Assembly (NCBI GenBank): GCA_964242215.1
Contig: CAXTCJ010000003.1
Coordinates: 45,478-109,477 of the forward strand
Source of the DNA: LMUY01 sp964242215
GTDB taxonomy: Bacteria; Pseudomonadota; Alphaproteobacteria; Acetobacterales; Acetobacteraceae
DNA: 64,000 bases
Reading direction: 5' to 3'
Part shown: piece after piece, positions 34,658-43,333 of the stretch
How the letters are laid out: each line of letters begins with the position of its first letter
Position numbering within the stretch: the stretch's first letter is position 1
Notes under the pieces: generated by a model
Database searches by the model: none
What the model was told of the DNA's origin: nothing
What the model saw: only the letters and a program-made list of their open reading frames with translations
Position numbers and translations under genes: made by a program

Positions 34658-35398
34658 GTGATCCGGCTCGAACTCCTGCTGGCTGCGTCGTGCCTCCTGG
34701 CTAGGGTGACAATAACGACCGGGTCGCAAGCCTGTACCCTGCCAAGGGATGCCGTTACCGTGCAAACCAGCCGCCTGGCGCTAGAGGGTCGGATGTTTAC
34801 CATCGCTACACAGAGCTTGGCAGACCTGAACGATGAAAGTTCACGTCTCTTGGTGCTCGACGCACAATGCCGCCCAGCGTGGTCCGCCGTCGTCGAGGGC
34901 GACCTGTCGCACTTCGACGTGCGCACTCTGGCAGGCACGCCACTACTGCAGTTCGTAACGTTGCAGGCGTTCGGCGACGGCACTGGCTACGTGCACCGGC
35001 TGCTTTTGATACGCGCGGGCCGCCTCGTACTGGCGTTACCGCCGATCAACCACACCGGGAAGGATGGTTTCTACCTCGGTCCACTGCATCGTGGCCGGGA
35101 GACAGGTATTGTCACATGGACGGCTGACCCAATCCCCGGCTCTGAGGCAGATCAGCACCCGTTCATCGTGCGCACGTGGAGGTGGTCGGGTGGGAAACTT
35201 ATTAAACTGACGCAAAGTGAGACCAGTCAGAAGTATGTGGCGCCCGACGACGCGGCGAGCCGGCCGGACTTTATAGCCAAAGAGATCGGTTTGCCATTCC
35301 ACGACCAGACAGGAGACATCAGCAGTCGCTTCAAAGACTTTGACCGAGTTCAGAACCAAGTGCAGGATCTTGCCATGCGACAGTCTGAGAAGCGATAG
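34658..35398 (+). CDS. Hypothetical secreted protein
   Basis: A 246-residue protein with a signal peptide (ELLLAASCLLARVTI then TGSQA). The GTG at 34658 has GGAGG 8 bases upstream; the open frame before it belongs to the helicase remnant. The mature protein is rich in beta-strand-like segments (LLQFVTLQAF, RLLLIRAGRLVLALPP) and ends with a charged helix containing RVQNQVQDLAMRQ. I do not recognise a family. A periplasmic or outer-membrane-associated role is likely. It may owe its upstream region to the insertion that broke the helicase gene. Confidence 0.65.
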   Translation: MIRLELLLAASCLLARVTITTGSQACTLPRDAVTVQTSRLALEGRMFTIATQSLADLNDESSRLLVLDAQCRPAWSAVVEGDLSHFDVRTLAGTPLLQFVTLQAFGDGTGYVHRLLLIRAGRLVLALPPINHTGKDGFYLGPLHRGRETGIVTWTADPIPGSEADQHPFIVRTWRWSGGKLIKLTQSETSQKYVAPDDAASRPDFIAKEIGLPFHDQTGDISSRFKDFDRVQNQVQDLAMRQSEKR

Positions 35399-35717
35399 GC
35401 CGGCTTTTCTTAGCCTTTCGTAAGCGGGCGTAGCAAGAGATGCCGATCTTAAGCAAGCGTCGTCGGTCTATGCTGACAGATTGTTGGGACGCATTGGGAT
35501 GCCTGCAGCCGGAGTGGCGGCGTCTATTCGACGTCCGCCAGGATTACCAGTCTATTTTCGCGTTCTGCAATCATCTTGCCCGCTTGCTCGTGCCCTGCGC
35601 GGCATTTTCGGACAGCTGCGCTCATGACCGCGACGACACCATCTACGGAGGGTCCAACGAAGAACCCATCTGCGTTCTTGAGTACGACCATAGCGACGTT
35701 CTTCTCCAAGGCTCACC
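35399..35717. other. Intergenic; possible short minus-strand ORF
   Basis: No family is recognised. On the minus strand a TTG-started frame (about 35708 to 35524, 61 codons, including VVLKNADGFFVGPSVDG and KMIAERENRLVILAD) has protein-like composition and follows the truncated regulator gene by about 9 bases. It could be a small gene or the displaced end of another gene. Support is too weak for a CDS call. Confidence 0.3.
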
Positions 35718-36347
35718 CTAATTCCACGTAGCCGACTTGGAATCGATGTCCAGTAGCGCGGAATGCTGCGTCTGTCCTCCTGCCCGACGGTGGTAAACAA
35801 CCATCGACTGCGCCACTGATCGAGCTAGGTCAGCGTCGAAATCCCGCTCGACCATTCCAAGTGCTAAGTCGATGCCGGCACTCATCCCCGCAGAAGTCCA
35901 GACCGGGCCGTCGACGATGAAAATTCGGTCTTCTTCGACCTTAATAGCTGGAAAGCGCTCGCGCAGTTGGCTTGCAGCAATCCAGTGAGTTGTCGCGCGG
36001 CGTCCATCGAGGACCCCCGCCTCAGCCAGGGTGAAAGCTCCCGTGCACACCGCAGCAACACGACGCGAAATTCCCAGCGCCTTCATCGCATAGGCGCGGA
36101 CGGCTGCCGAAGCCGGAATGACACGGATAGGCCCTCCGAATATGACCGTGTCGGGAAACGAGTCTCCAAACGGCTGCGTCAGGATCGGCGTACCTATTGA
36201 GCTCCGGACAGGCCCACCCTCCTCGGAGAGAAGCTGGATGTCATAGAGGGCCTTCTGCGCATTGAAATTAGCGACCTCGAAGACGGTCAGTGAGGCCAGA
36301 TTCATCACCTGAAACTCTGGACCAAGGATCATGGCTACGGTGAGCAT
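35718..36347 (-). CDS. GlxA-type AraC regulator lacking its DNA-binding domain
   Basis: A 209-residue protein consisting of a DJ-1/PfpI-like domain (VAAVCTGAFTLAEAG with the nucleophile-elbow cysteine near residue 101; TTHWIAASQLRERFP; IFIVDGPVWTSAGMSAGIDLAL). This is the sensor half of GlxA-like AraC regulators. It ends with VVYHRRAGGQTQHSALL plus nine residues, exactly where the linker to the helix-turn-helix normally begins, so about 110 residues are missing. No HTH is found in any frame downstream. It diverges from the hydrolase/nitrile hydratase cluster and may be its dead or altered regulator. Confidence 0.75.
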   Translation of the reverse strand: MLTVAMILGPEFQVMNLASLTVFEVANFNAQKALYDIQLLSEEGGPVRSSIGTPILTQPFGDSFPDTVIFGGPIRVIPASAAVRAYAMKALGISRRVAAVCTGAFTLAEAGVLDGRRATTHWIAASQLRERFPAIKVEEDRIFIVDGPVWTSAGMSAGIDLALGMVERDFDADLARSVAQSMVVYHRRAGGQTQHSALLDIDSKSATWN

Positions 36348-36517
36348 GGTGCCTCCCGGCGTCCTGAAAGGTGGGTTTTACGCCATTTGAACGCTTTTGG
36401 TTAGGGCCTACGACTCCCTTCCAGATCGAGACGGCCACTCTTCAAGCAACAGCTGGTCACCGACCTTGTCTCGGCCCCACGACCGCCGCAACGCACGGCT
36501 GCATAAGGAAATGAGAC

Positions 36518-37390
36518 ATGACGCGGACACCGCCGGCTTTCACGGAACATCATGTGCAGCGTGAACACGGTAGGGTTTACGCGCGAGCGTATGAAGGAGC
36601 CGGCCCGGCCTTCGTGCTCATGCACGGCTTTCCTGACAACCTAAAGATCTACGACGATCTGATCCCTTACCTTGTCGCAGGTGGACGGCGCGTCGTGGCA
36701 TTCGACTTCCTTGGCTTTGGCGCCTCGGACAAGCCGGCCAATGCCCCCTACAGCTTCGAGCAGCAGTTGGGCGACCTTGAAGCAGTGGTGAAGGAACTAG
36801 GGCTGGGGGAAATAGTTCCGGTCGCTCACGACTCCTCGGGTATTCCGTCTATCAACTACGCGCTCGCGCATCCGGAGAGCATCGACTCCGTGGTGATGCT
36901 GAATTCTGCCTATGCCGAGGACGCCTCGATCCTCTGGCCCGAAATGATCACACTTTTCGCGACGAAGAGCCTCCATGCGCTCGCGATAGCGATCACTCAG
37001 GATCCGGTGCAATTCGGCTGGCTTCTCAGCTGGCAACAGCAGAAGTTCCGAGACCCTCTTCCGGACGCTCAGAAGCCCCATTTCGAGGCCTTCCTCGGTC
37101 CACTGATCGGCGAGAACTTCATCAGCCAACCGAGCGCAGGTCCGGCATTCGTGCAGTTGGCAGCACATTTCTTCGATGCGCTTGCGGAAAATAACACCCG
37201 GCTAAATGAGCTAAAGGCCCTCGACATTCCGGTCCGACTCATTTGGGGGGAATACGACCCCTACATCACTGTAGCCGTTGCCGAACGGCGTCAGTCTCAG
37301 TTTGGGAATGCCTCTTTCACGATCGTTCCTGCGGGCCATTGGCTGCAGATCGATGAGCCGGAGATGGTGGCTAAGGCAATGCTGTCATGA
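36518..37390 (+). CDS. Alpha/beta hydrolase, haloalkane dehalogenase/epoxide hydrolase-like
   Basis: A 290-residue cytoplasmic hydrolase. Oxyanion motif HGFPDN (H36-G37), nucleophile elbow HDSSG with aspartate D105 rather than serine, and catalytic histidine H274 in GHWLQIDEP. An Asp nucleophile indicates dehalogenase or epoxide-hydrolase chemistry via an alkyl-enzyme ester. AAGGAAATGAG precedes the ATG. It overlaps the next gene by 4 bases and opens a cluster leading to nitrile hydratase, so it may act on a halogenated or epoxidised nitrile. That link is inference. Confidence 0.82.
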   Translation: MTRTPPAFTEHHVQREHGRVYARAYEGAGPAFVLMHGFPDNLKIYDDLIPYLVAGGRRVVAFDFLGFGASDKPANAPYSFEQQLGDLEAVVKELGLGEIVPVAHDSSGIPSINYALAHPESIDSVVMLNSAYAEDASILWPEMITLFATKSLHALAIAITQDPVQFGWLLSWQQQKFRDPLPDAQKPHFEAFLGPLIGENFISQPSAGPAFVQLAAHFFDALAENNTRLNELKALDIPVRLIWGEYDPYITVAVAERRQSQFGNASFTIVPAGHWLQIDEPEMVAKAMLS

Positions 37391-37848
37391 CACGCCGCGA
37401 TCCCCAGGTGGTCTCTTCCGGCGTGATAAGCCTGAAGCTTGCGAGCATCGGCGTATTTGCCGCGGCATTCATCGCGATCACTCCAACTGTTTTGCTGGCC
37501 CAGACTGGTGCGCGCGGCACGGCGCCGGACTCAACTAGCCTCGAGGTCCCGACGACCAAGTTGTTGGCAATCGGCAGCTTCACGGCCAAAGGGACGCCGG
37601 ACAGCTGGAAACCGCTCCTTCATTCGGAAGTGCGCGACACCGTAGGCCTGTATCTCGCTGGGAAGATCGACCAGTGGTACGTCAAACCTGACCAAAGTGG
37701 TGTGGTGTTTATCATGAACCTCACCGACCCAAAAGCGGCCCACGACCTCCTCGGAAAACTTCCCCTAGGCCAGGCAGGTATGATGGAGTTCCAGATCATA
37801 CCGCTGGGGCCGCTCAGCCCACTGCGTTCGCTGCTAAGCGAGCCTTGA
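37387..37848 (+). CDS. Secreted small protein, YciI/muconolactone-isomerase-like fold
   Basis: A 153-residue protein with a signal peptide (basic start, then ASIGVFAAAFIAITPTVLLAQ, near residues 19-39). The mature domain of about 95 residues (LLAIGSFTAKGTPDS, KIDQWYVKPD, GVVFIMNLTDPKAAHDLLGK, EFQIIPLGPLSPL) looks like a ferredoxin-like alpha/beta domain as in YciI and muconolactone isomerase. It is a clear paralogue of the protein at 40788, which lacks a signal peptide. It overlaps the hydrolase gene by 4 bases. The function is unknown. Confidence 0.7.
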   Translation: MTRRDPQVVSSGVISLKLASIGVFAAAFIAITPTVLLAQTGARGTAPDSTSLEVPTTKLLAIGSFTAKGTPDSWKPLLHSEVRDTVGLYLAGKIDQWYVKPDQSGVVFIMNLTDPKAAHDLLGKLPLGQAGMMEFQIIPLGPLSPLRSLLSEP

Positions 37849-37938
37849 TGCAACGAATGCAGCGTCCAACCGGACCCGACCCGCGCGAAATACGGACTAA
37901 CTCCTGACAGCGCTGTCGATGCAGGGAAATAGGGACGA

Positions 37939-38886
37939 ATGTCAAAGTCTTTAGATCAGTCCTCGGGCGACTTGCTTGAACTTACTATCACGGCCGCGGC
38001 AATGGCTATCAGAGACGGGTCACTAACGGCCCAGGACTATGCTGCGGCGTTGCTCTCGCGTAGCCAAACACAAGCTCACCTTAATTCATTCATCACCCTG
38101 CAGCCCGAAATGGTGCTCGAAGCAGCTGCCAAGGCTGACCGGCAACGAAAAGCCGGAGAGGCGATTGGGCCCGCGCCTATGGTTTCATTAAGAGGCATCC
38201 GGTTTGGAGTGGCTCGCAGGCAGTTCCTGGAAGTCGTAGACCCGGACGTCGAGCAGGCTTTTGATGAGACCATTGCCAAGTTGAAGGCGGCCGGCGTCGG
38301 GGTTGTCGAACTCGACCTCGGTGAGGACTTCGTCAAGCTGGCAGAGCGTGCCAACTGGCCGGTCTTCTTTCATGATACGATGCCGCATGTCACGGAATAC
38401 CTGAAGGAGATTGGGGCTCCGGTGACATTCACCGACATCTTTGAAGGCCTGGGCTCCAACCCGAAGAACCTTTGGCGCGATGGAGTCATCTCAGGTAGCT
38501 GTGACTTTGTCTCTGAATCTGAGTTTCGTGCTGCGATGGAAGTAGACCGGCCCGCGCTCCGAAAGCGCTACGCAGATGCATTTCGCGCCAATGGCATCGA
38601 GGCGTTACTCTTCCCCACCACACCAGTCGCCGCTCCTCCACTGAACACGGGCGAGGAAGTCACCATCGCCGGCCGCATCGTTTCGTCGGTCAAGCTCGCC
38701 AAGAACGCGTTCCCGTCGAGTTGCGCCGCGCTTCCCGGGATCACCATGCCGATGGGTCTTTCTCCAGATGGTCTGCCGATGGGCTTGGAAATGGACGGCA
38801 GGCCGGGCGAAAACGTGAAGCTCTTGACCTTGGCCGCGCAGGTGTCGGCCGTCCTCGGTTCGATACCGCCGCCTTCGGGCATGTGA
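37939..38886 (+). pseudogene. Amidase-signature protein lacking its catalytic core
   Basis: The frame encodes 315 residues in one piece. N-terminal DGSLTAQDYAAALLSRSQ and C-terminal LFPTTPVAAPPLN, AALPGITMPMGLSPDGLPMG belong to the amidase signature family (about 470 residues; hydrolyses amides made by nitrile hydratase). Around residue 83 the sequence jumps from GEAIGPAP directly to SLRGIRFGVARRQF, skipping about 150 residues that contain the Gly/Ser-rich stretch and the Ser-Ser-Lys triad. The deletion is in frame. It lies immediately before the nitrile hydratase genes, the normal place for the partner amidase, but cannot be active as an amidase. Confidence 0.75.
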
Positions 38887-38925
38887 CCGAAAAGACGAAC
38901 ATCTTCTGTGAGCCAGGAACTCATT

Positions 38926-39597
38926 ATGACATCTCACGAGTTCGACGATCACGATCACGACCACGACAACGATCATACCAAGCCGCCGTCCGACGTCGAA
39001 CTTCGGGTGAAGGCGTTGGAGTCGCTACTGGTCGAGCGGCAATTTGTTCAACCCGCCGCCCTGGATGCGATTGTAGAGGCCTACGAGACCAGGATTGGTC
39101 CCCGTAACGGCGCCGCCGTAGTGGCACGTGCCTGGATCGATCCGGCCTACAAGGCTCGCTTGCTGTCCAGTGTCCACGAGAGCACGGCCGCTATAAGGGA
39201 ATTGGGATTCTCCGGCACGCAGGGCGAAGACATCGCCGTCGTAGAGAACACCCCGACCATCCACAACATGCTCGTGTGTACTCTCTGCTCCTGTTACCCA
39301 TGGCCGACGCTGGGATTGCCGCCGCTCTGGTACAAGTCGCCACCCTACCGTTCCCGCGCCGTCCTCGACCCACGCGGCGTGCTCAAGGAACTCGGGCTGG
39401 ATGTTGCGGCCGAAAAGGAAGTCCGCGTTTGGGATAGCACCGCCGAGGTCCGTTACATGGTCTTGCCGGAGCGGCCAGTTGGCACCGACAAGTGGTCCGA
39501 ATCACAGCTGATGGAACTGGTCACGCGTGATTCCATGATCGGCACCGGGTTGACAAAGTCTCCTAACACCTTCGCCCAGCCCCGGAGCCCGTCATGA
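38926..39597 (+). CDS. nthA: Nitrile hydratase alpha subunit, cobalt type
   Basis: A 223-residue subunit of nitrile hydratase, which turns nitriles into amides in the cytoplasm. The metal-binding claw VCTLCSC is present at residues 117-123 (C118, C121, C123; threonine at 119 marks the cobalt form, serine would mark iron). Also seen: GPRNGAAVVARAWIDPAYK, LPPLWYKSPPYRSRAV and YMVLPERPVGT. The N-terminus is His/Asp-rich (HEFDDHDHDHDNDH) and may hold metal. The ATG at 38926 has AGGAAC 7 bases upstream; a GTG at 38908 is less likely. It overlaps nthB by 4 bases. Confidence 0.95.
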   Translation: MTSHEFDDHDHDHDNDHTKPPSDVELRVKALESLLVERQFVQPAALDAIVEAYETRIGPRNGAAVVARAWIDPAYKARLLSSVHESTAAIRELGFSGTQGEDIAVVENTPTIHNMLVCTLCSCYPWPTLGLPPLWYKSPPYRSRAVLDPRGVLKELGLDVAAEKEVRVWDSTAEVRYMVLPERPVGTDKWSESQLMELVTRDSMIGTGLTKSPNTFAQPRSPS

Positions 39598-40304
39598 ATG
39601 GTATTCACGACATGGGAGGAATGCAGGGGTTCGGGAAAATTCAATATTTGCCTCAAGAGCCGGTGTTTCGAGAAGAGTGGGAGGGGCGGATGGCCGCGCT
39701 GCTTGCTACCGTCACGGGCCTCGGCCTCATGAATATCGACGAGTGGCGGCATGGACAGGAAAGAATGCGTCCTGCTGACTACCTCTCGGTAAGTTATTAC
39801 GAGCATTGGTTACACGCCGTCATCGACCTTCTCAACCAAAAAGGAATTGTGTCGCCCGCAGACATTGACGCGAGAACAGCGCTGATAAAGGGCCGGTCTC
39901 GAGACGACGACAACGCTGACAAGGAACAGCGAAGCACGACGGCTTTGCTTCGACAGGAAATGGTGCCCGGGGCCTTGGCGAACGGTCATACGTCGAGGGT
40001 CGATGTGAACATCGAGCCACGCTTCAAGGTAGGTCAGCCGGTCCGGGCGAAGAACCAACAGTTTGCCGGACACACGCGGCTTGTTCGTTACGTCAGGGGT
40101 AAGATCGGCGTGGTCGCTACGGACTTTGGCACCTTTACCCTGCCGGACACAATGGCGCACGGCGACATTCCCACTCCGCAGCATGTCTACAGCGTCAGCT
40201 TTACGGCGGAGGAGCTTTGGGGACCTCAGGCAGACCCCAAGGACGTCGTTCATGTCGGTCTATGGGACGATTATCTAGATCCCGTCGACGGAAACGTGCC
40301 GTGA
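39594..40304 (+). CDS. nthB: Nitrile hydratase beta subunit
   Basis: A 236-residue partner of the alpha subunit. It opens with MNGIHDMGGMQGFGKI, the hallmark of the family, has RMRPADYLSVSYYEHWLHA in the helical part, and ends with an SH3-like barrel (KVGQPVRAKNQQFAGHTRLV, VYSVSFTAEELWG) that supplies the two arginines contacting the oxidised cysteines in known enzymes. Standard length. Its TGA overlaps the accessory gene start by one base, so alpha, beta and accessory protein are co-translated. Confidence 0.95.
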   Translation: MNGIHDMGGMQGFGKIQYLPQEPVFREEWEGRMAALLATVTGLGLMNIDEWRHGQERMRPADYLSVSYYEHWLHAVIDLLNQKGIVSPADIDARTALIKGRSRDDDNADKEQRSTTALLRQEMVPGALANGHTSRVDVNIEPRFKVGQPVRAKNQQFAGHTRLVRYVRGKIGVVATDFGTFTLPDTMAHGDIPTPQHVYSVSFTAEELWGPQADPKDVVHVGLWDDYLDPVDGNVP

Positions 40305-40747
40305 TGGCGCCGCATATAGCAGACTCCGCACCGCTTGACTCCCAGAGCCCGGAAGACGGCCGTACGTTCGATGCCCCATGGCAGGCGCAAGCGTTCGCGA
40401 TAGCCGTCCATCTCAGCGGGGATGGACATTTCGCCTGGCAAGAATGGGTGCATGTGTTAGGCGAGGAGATAGCGCGCTCCCCGTGTCAAACTGGCGAAAG
40501 CGCAAACGAGACATACTACCGGCAGTGGCTTAGCGCGCTGGAAGGAATCTTGGTGGCGAAGGGTCTGCTCGCCACCGGGGACGCGGTGAAACGTGCAGCC
40601 GAATGGCGAGTTGCCTACATCAACACGCCTCACGGACAGCCGGTTGATCTGGCGCATGCAACGTGTTCGCTCGCACAGACGCAAAGAGAAGTCTCACGAG
40701 GTATGCCGCTCACGGTCAGTCCCGCGTCTGCGTGGCCGACTTCATAG
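40304..40747 (+). CDS. Nitrile hydratase accessory (activator) protein
   Basis: A 147-residue protein of the nitrile hydratase accessory family, which delivers or swaps the cobalt-loaded alpha subunit during maturation. Motifs: FDAPWQAQAFAIAVHLSGDG (near residues 23-42), FAWQEWVHVLGEEI and YYRQWLSALEGILVAKGLL; it resembles a shortened beta-subunit helical domain, as the family does. The ATG at 40304 overlaps nthB; an open frame further up is inside nthB. No separate cobalt transporter is seen nearby. Confidence 0.88.
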   Translation: MAPHIADSAPLDSQSPEDGRTFDAPWQAQAFAIAVHLSGDGHFAWQEWVHVLGEEIARSPCQTGESANETYYRQWLSALEGILVAKGLLATGDAVKRAAEWRVAYINTPHGQPVDLAHATCSLAQTQREVSRGMPLTVSPASAWPTS

Positions 40748-40787
40748 AGCGCATCAAAGCTACAACAGCTGTAACAAGGAACAGAAG

Positions 40788-41162
40788 ATGTCGGACTTTG
40801 TAAATACACGGGTTCACGCGCAAACTCCGCCGGCGCTCGCTGCGGTCCATGTTCCAACAACCAAAATCCTGGCGATTGGGTCGGTAACTGCTAAGGGAAC
40901 GCCGGAAGCCATCGCTCCCGTGCTGCCGTTCGAGGTTCGCGCTACCGTACGCAACCACCTCGCCGGAAAAATCGAGCAATGGTTCTACCAAACCGAGGGC
41001 TTCGGCGTGGTCTTCATCATGAACGCGACAAGTCGAGCTGAGGCACACGAGATCCTCGAGAAGCTTCCGCTGGGAGTGGCCGGGAGGATGGAATTTGAGT
41101 TGATTGCTCTCGGGCCGCTCAAGCCGCTTGCCATGCTTCTTGGTGAATCGTCTCCGACCTGA
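40788..41162 (+). CDS. Cytoplasmic YciI/muconolactone-isomerase-like protein
   Basis: A 124-residue protein without a signal peptide. The domain ILAIGSVTAKGTPEA, KIEQWFYQ, GVVFIMNATSRAEAHEILEK, EFELIALGPLKPL is the same as that in the secreted protein at 37387, with roughly half the residues identical by eye. AAGGA lies 7 bases before the ATG at 40788. It follows the accessory gene by 40 bases. Two copies bracketing the nitrile hydratase genes suggest a role in the same process, perhaps binding or isomerising an aromatic or nitrile-derived compound. The function is unproven. Confidence 0.72.
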   Translation: MSDFVNTRVHAQTPPALAAVHVPTTKILAIGSVTAKGTPEAIAPVLPFEVRATVRNHLAGKIEQWFYQTEGFGVVFIMNATSRAEAHEILEKLPLGVAGRMEFELIALGPLKPLAMLLGESSPT

Positions 41163-41186
41163 TCCGGAAATGCGGGTGGAGGAGCG

Positions 41187-42071
41187 ATGATGGCGAACCG
41201 GCCTGTTCTGGTCGTCGGTGCCACTGGCGACACTGGTGGCTAAGCAGTCGACGCGTTGACGGCTCTTGGTGTCCCGACCCGCGCCATGGTCCGCAAGGAT
41301 GATGATCGCGCTACGCGGCTTCGCGCCTTCGGCGTCGAGGTGGTCCTCGGCGACCTTCTAGACCCCGACACCGTGCGCGCAGCGATGGAAGGCGTCGGCA
41401 CCGCTTACTTCGTCTACCCGCTGGTTCCCGGCCTAATCAACGCCTCGGCTTATTTTGCCCAGGCTGGCCGAGAGGCTGGCCTGAAGAGCGTGGTCAATAT
41501 GTCGCAGATATCCGCGAGGAGGGATTCGAAGAGCCATCAGGCGCGCGATCACTGGATGTCCGAGCGAGTTTTCGACTGGTCCGGTGTTACAGTGACGCAT
41601 CTCCGGCCGACATTTTTCGCTCAGTGACTGACCTATCCGCGAATGCGCCACGACATCGCTCAGAGAGGTCTGATCAGTCTCCCTTTCGGTAGCGGGCGCC
41701 ATGCCCCAGTCGCGGCGGAGAACCGGCGTCATGTTATTGCAACGATTCTAGCGAACCCCGCACCGCATGTAGGCAAGACCTACAGCCTCTTTGGTCCGGT
41801 GGAGATGGATCAGAATGGCATTGCAAAGGCAGTCGGCGAGGCGCTCGGGCGAGAGGTGACCTACAGGCCGATTGAGATCGGTGAGTTTCGCCGTCAACTG
41901 GAGTCGTTCGTTCTTCCAGAACAGACCATCCAACATCTCTGCGCAGTGGAAAAGGACATCCAGGACGGCCTATTTGCCGGTACAAACAACGTTATTGAGA
42001 CCGTTACTGGAATTGCGCCGCTCACGATCCGATTGTTCGTAAGTGCCCACAAGGAAGAACTTCTCGCCTAG
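41187..42071 (+). pseudogene. NmrA-like NAD(P)-binding protein with two nonsense codons
   Basis: The complete protein can be read in one frame, from MMANRPVLVVGATGDTGG through LRAFGVEVVLGDLLDPD and VTVTHLRPTFFAQ to IAPLTIRLFVSAHKEELLA (about 294 codons), matching NmrA/SDR-atypical proteins with a GATGDTGG dinucleotide-binding motif. It is broken by TAA at 41241-41243 (probably from CAA) and TGA at 41625-41627 (probably from TGG). There is no frameshift, so inactivation is recent. AGGAGCG precedes the start. It is the last gene of the nitrile hydratase cluster. Confidence 0.85.
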
Positions 42072-42259
42072 ATGCGCGAGTTGACTCCGCCTCCAATCAC
42101 GAAGACGCGCCGATAGTCAGAAGACTCGCTCCAGAACCGACGACGATTGTCAAAGCCTTCTCATGACATCACTGCCCAACCCTTGTAGCAGTAGCGCACT
42201 TGCTGCGTCTCACGCCAAGTCACCATTCGACTTTAGTAGTTTAGAGAAAGGTAGCTCCT

Positions 42260-42625
42260 ATGACCTTAATTCCTACCAAGGACGGCACGGATGTCTTCTT
42301 CAAGGATTGGGGCGAGGGTCAGCCGATCGTGTTCTCTCACGGTTGGCCGCTGACGGCGGACGCCTGGGACCAAGTTTGCAACGGGGGCGGTCGTCAGTGC
42401 GCCGATCGCGGTTGCGGCCTCGGGGATCGTCCGCTTTGTCATCCTGGATGGAAGCCAAGGCTTTGTGGTCCTGGTGCCCGCCATGGCACCTGTCACCTTC
42501 TTAGCCTGCTATCTCATGCTGCAGAAGACGACTGCGGCGATATGCCGGCCCGTCATCGGATCCATCGCTCGCACCGGGTATTTCGAAGAGGGCGTGCGAT
42601 GCAGGGCATGGGGACACCCAGATGA
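42260..42625 (+). pseudogene. Truncated alpha/beta hydrolase start fused to unrelated sequence
   Basis: The first 38 or so residues (IPTKDGTDVFFKDWGEGQP, VFSHGWPLTADAWDQV) are the start of a non-heme chloroperoxidase-like alpha/beta hydrolase, with a normal ATG and an AAAGGTAG element. Similarity stops at about 42373. Beyond it a different frame reads a hydrophobic stretch (FVVLVPAMAPVTFLACYLML) that may be a scrap of a membrane protein such as a FUSC carrier. Nucleophile, acid and histidine of the hydrolase are all absent. Confidence 0.65.
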
Positions 42626-42730
42626 CTGATGACAGTTGGCGCCCTTCTTCGTAGCGATACTCTGCCAAAGCGACGCGCCCCGCGCGGTGTTCATCGAACA
42701 ACCCGATCTCGCGATGCCACCCGAGCCGCT

Positions 42731-43189
42731 TTATGGCTCCCTCCGGCGTTTCAATAAAATACGGTCGGGAATGTTCCGAAGCTCAAAGGGCTGGCCGGCG
42801 CGGGCGTCAAGGAAGCCAAGTCGAACCGCAGGATAGGTAACAAAGGAGAACAAGTCTTCGAGGATCTTCGGCTCGCCGGAAACTGGTCTATCAAGGGCAT
42901 CGCTCATCCCGGTAGCCTCTCCGGTTGTCCTGAATAATGTCCTGCACCATAAGCCCGGCCCCCGCGTGCGTCTTACGATCTCGGGAGCGTTGCTCTCGAT
43001 CTGAGCCGCAGTAACCGGCGGCCACCATCCACCTGATCTGAGATAGTGCCTTTGTTCGTCCGACAAGCCACGCGCGGCGTCATATGAATCCTGCCACCCC
43101 GACACCGATTGCTGCAGCTCGTCTGCGCTCGTCTGAGCCGGTGCTGCAATCTCAAGCAACTCTGCCAAGTCGCAGGCCTCGTCTTCCAT
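42731..43189 (-). CDS. Hypothetical protein
   Basis: A frame of about 152 codons with protein-like composition: an acidic N-terminus (MEDEACDLAELLEIAAPAQ), WQDSYDAARGLSDEQRHYLR, GGWWPPVTAAQIESNAPEIV and FSFVTYPAVRLGFLDARAGQ. No signal peptide, membrane helix or known motif. There is no convincing ribosome-binding site before the ATG at 43189, and the frame is open to 43279. It may be part of an immunity or prophage-type pair, but nothing proves this. It lies in a decayed region, so it could itself be a remnant. Confidence 0.4.
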   Translation of the reverse strand: MEDEACDLAELLEIAAPAQTSADELQQSVSGWQDSYDAARGLSDEQRHYLRSGGWWPPVTAAQIESNAPEIVRRTRGPGLWCRTLFRTTGEATGMSDALDRPVSGEPKILEDLFSFVTYPAVRLGFLDARAGQPFELRNIPDRILLKRRREP

Positions 43190-43333
43190 GCTACATGGCG
43201 TCCAGCGGCCCCAACAGCGTCCAGCAGGCGACGTAGTGCCGCACTGGACGGTCTGGCGCAGCCTTGCAGGAACCTTCAAGCGACCAGCGAAATTGTTGCG
43301 TTCGAAAGTGCTCTCTGTAACAAGCCGGGTTGC

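Noticed and set aside
42501..42701. Minus-strand frame overlapping the hydrolase remnant
   Set aside because: No motif or ribosome-binding site and overlaps decayed sequence; cannot be supported.
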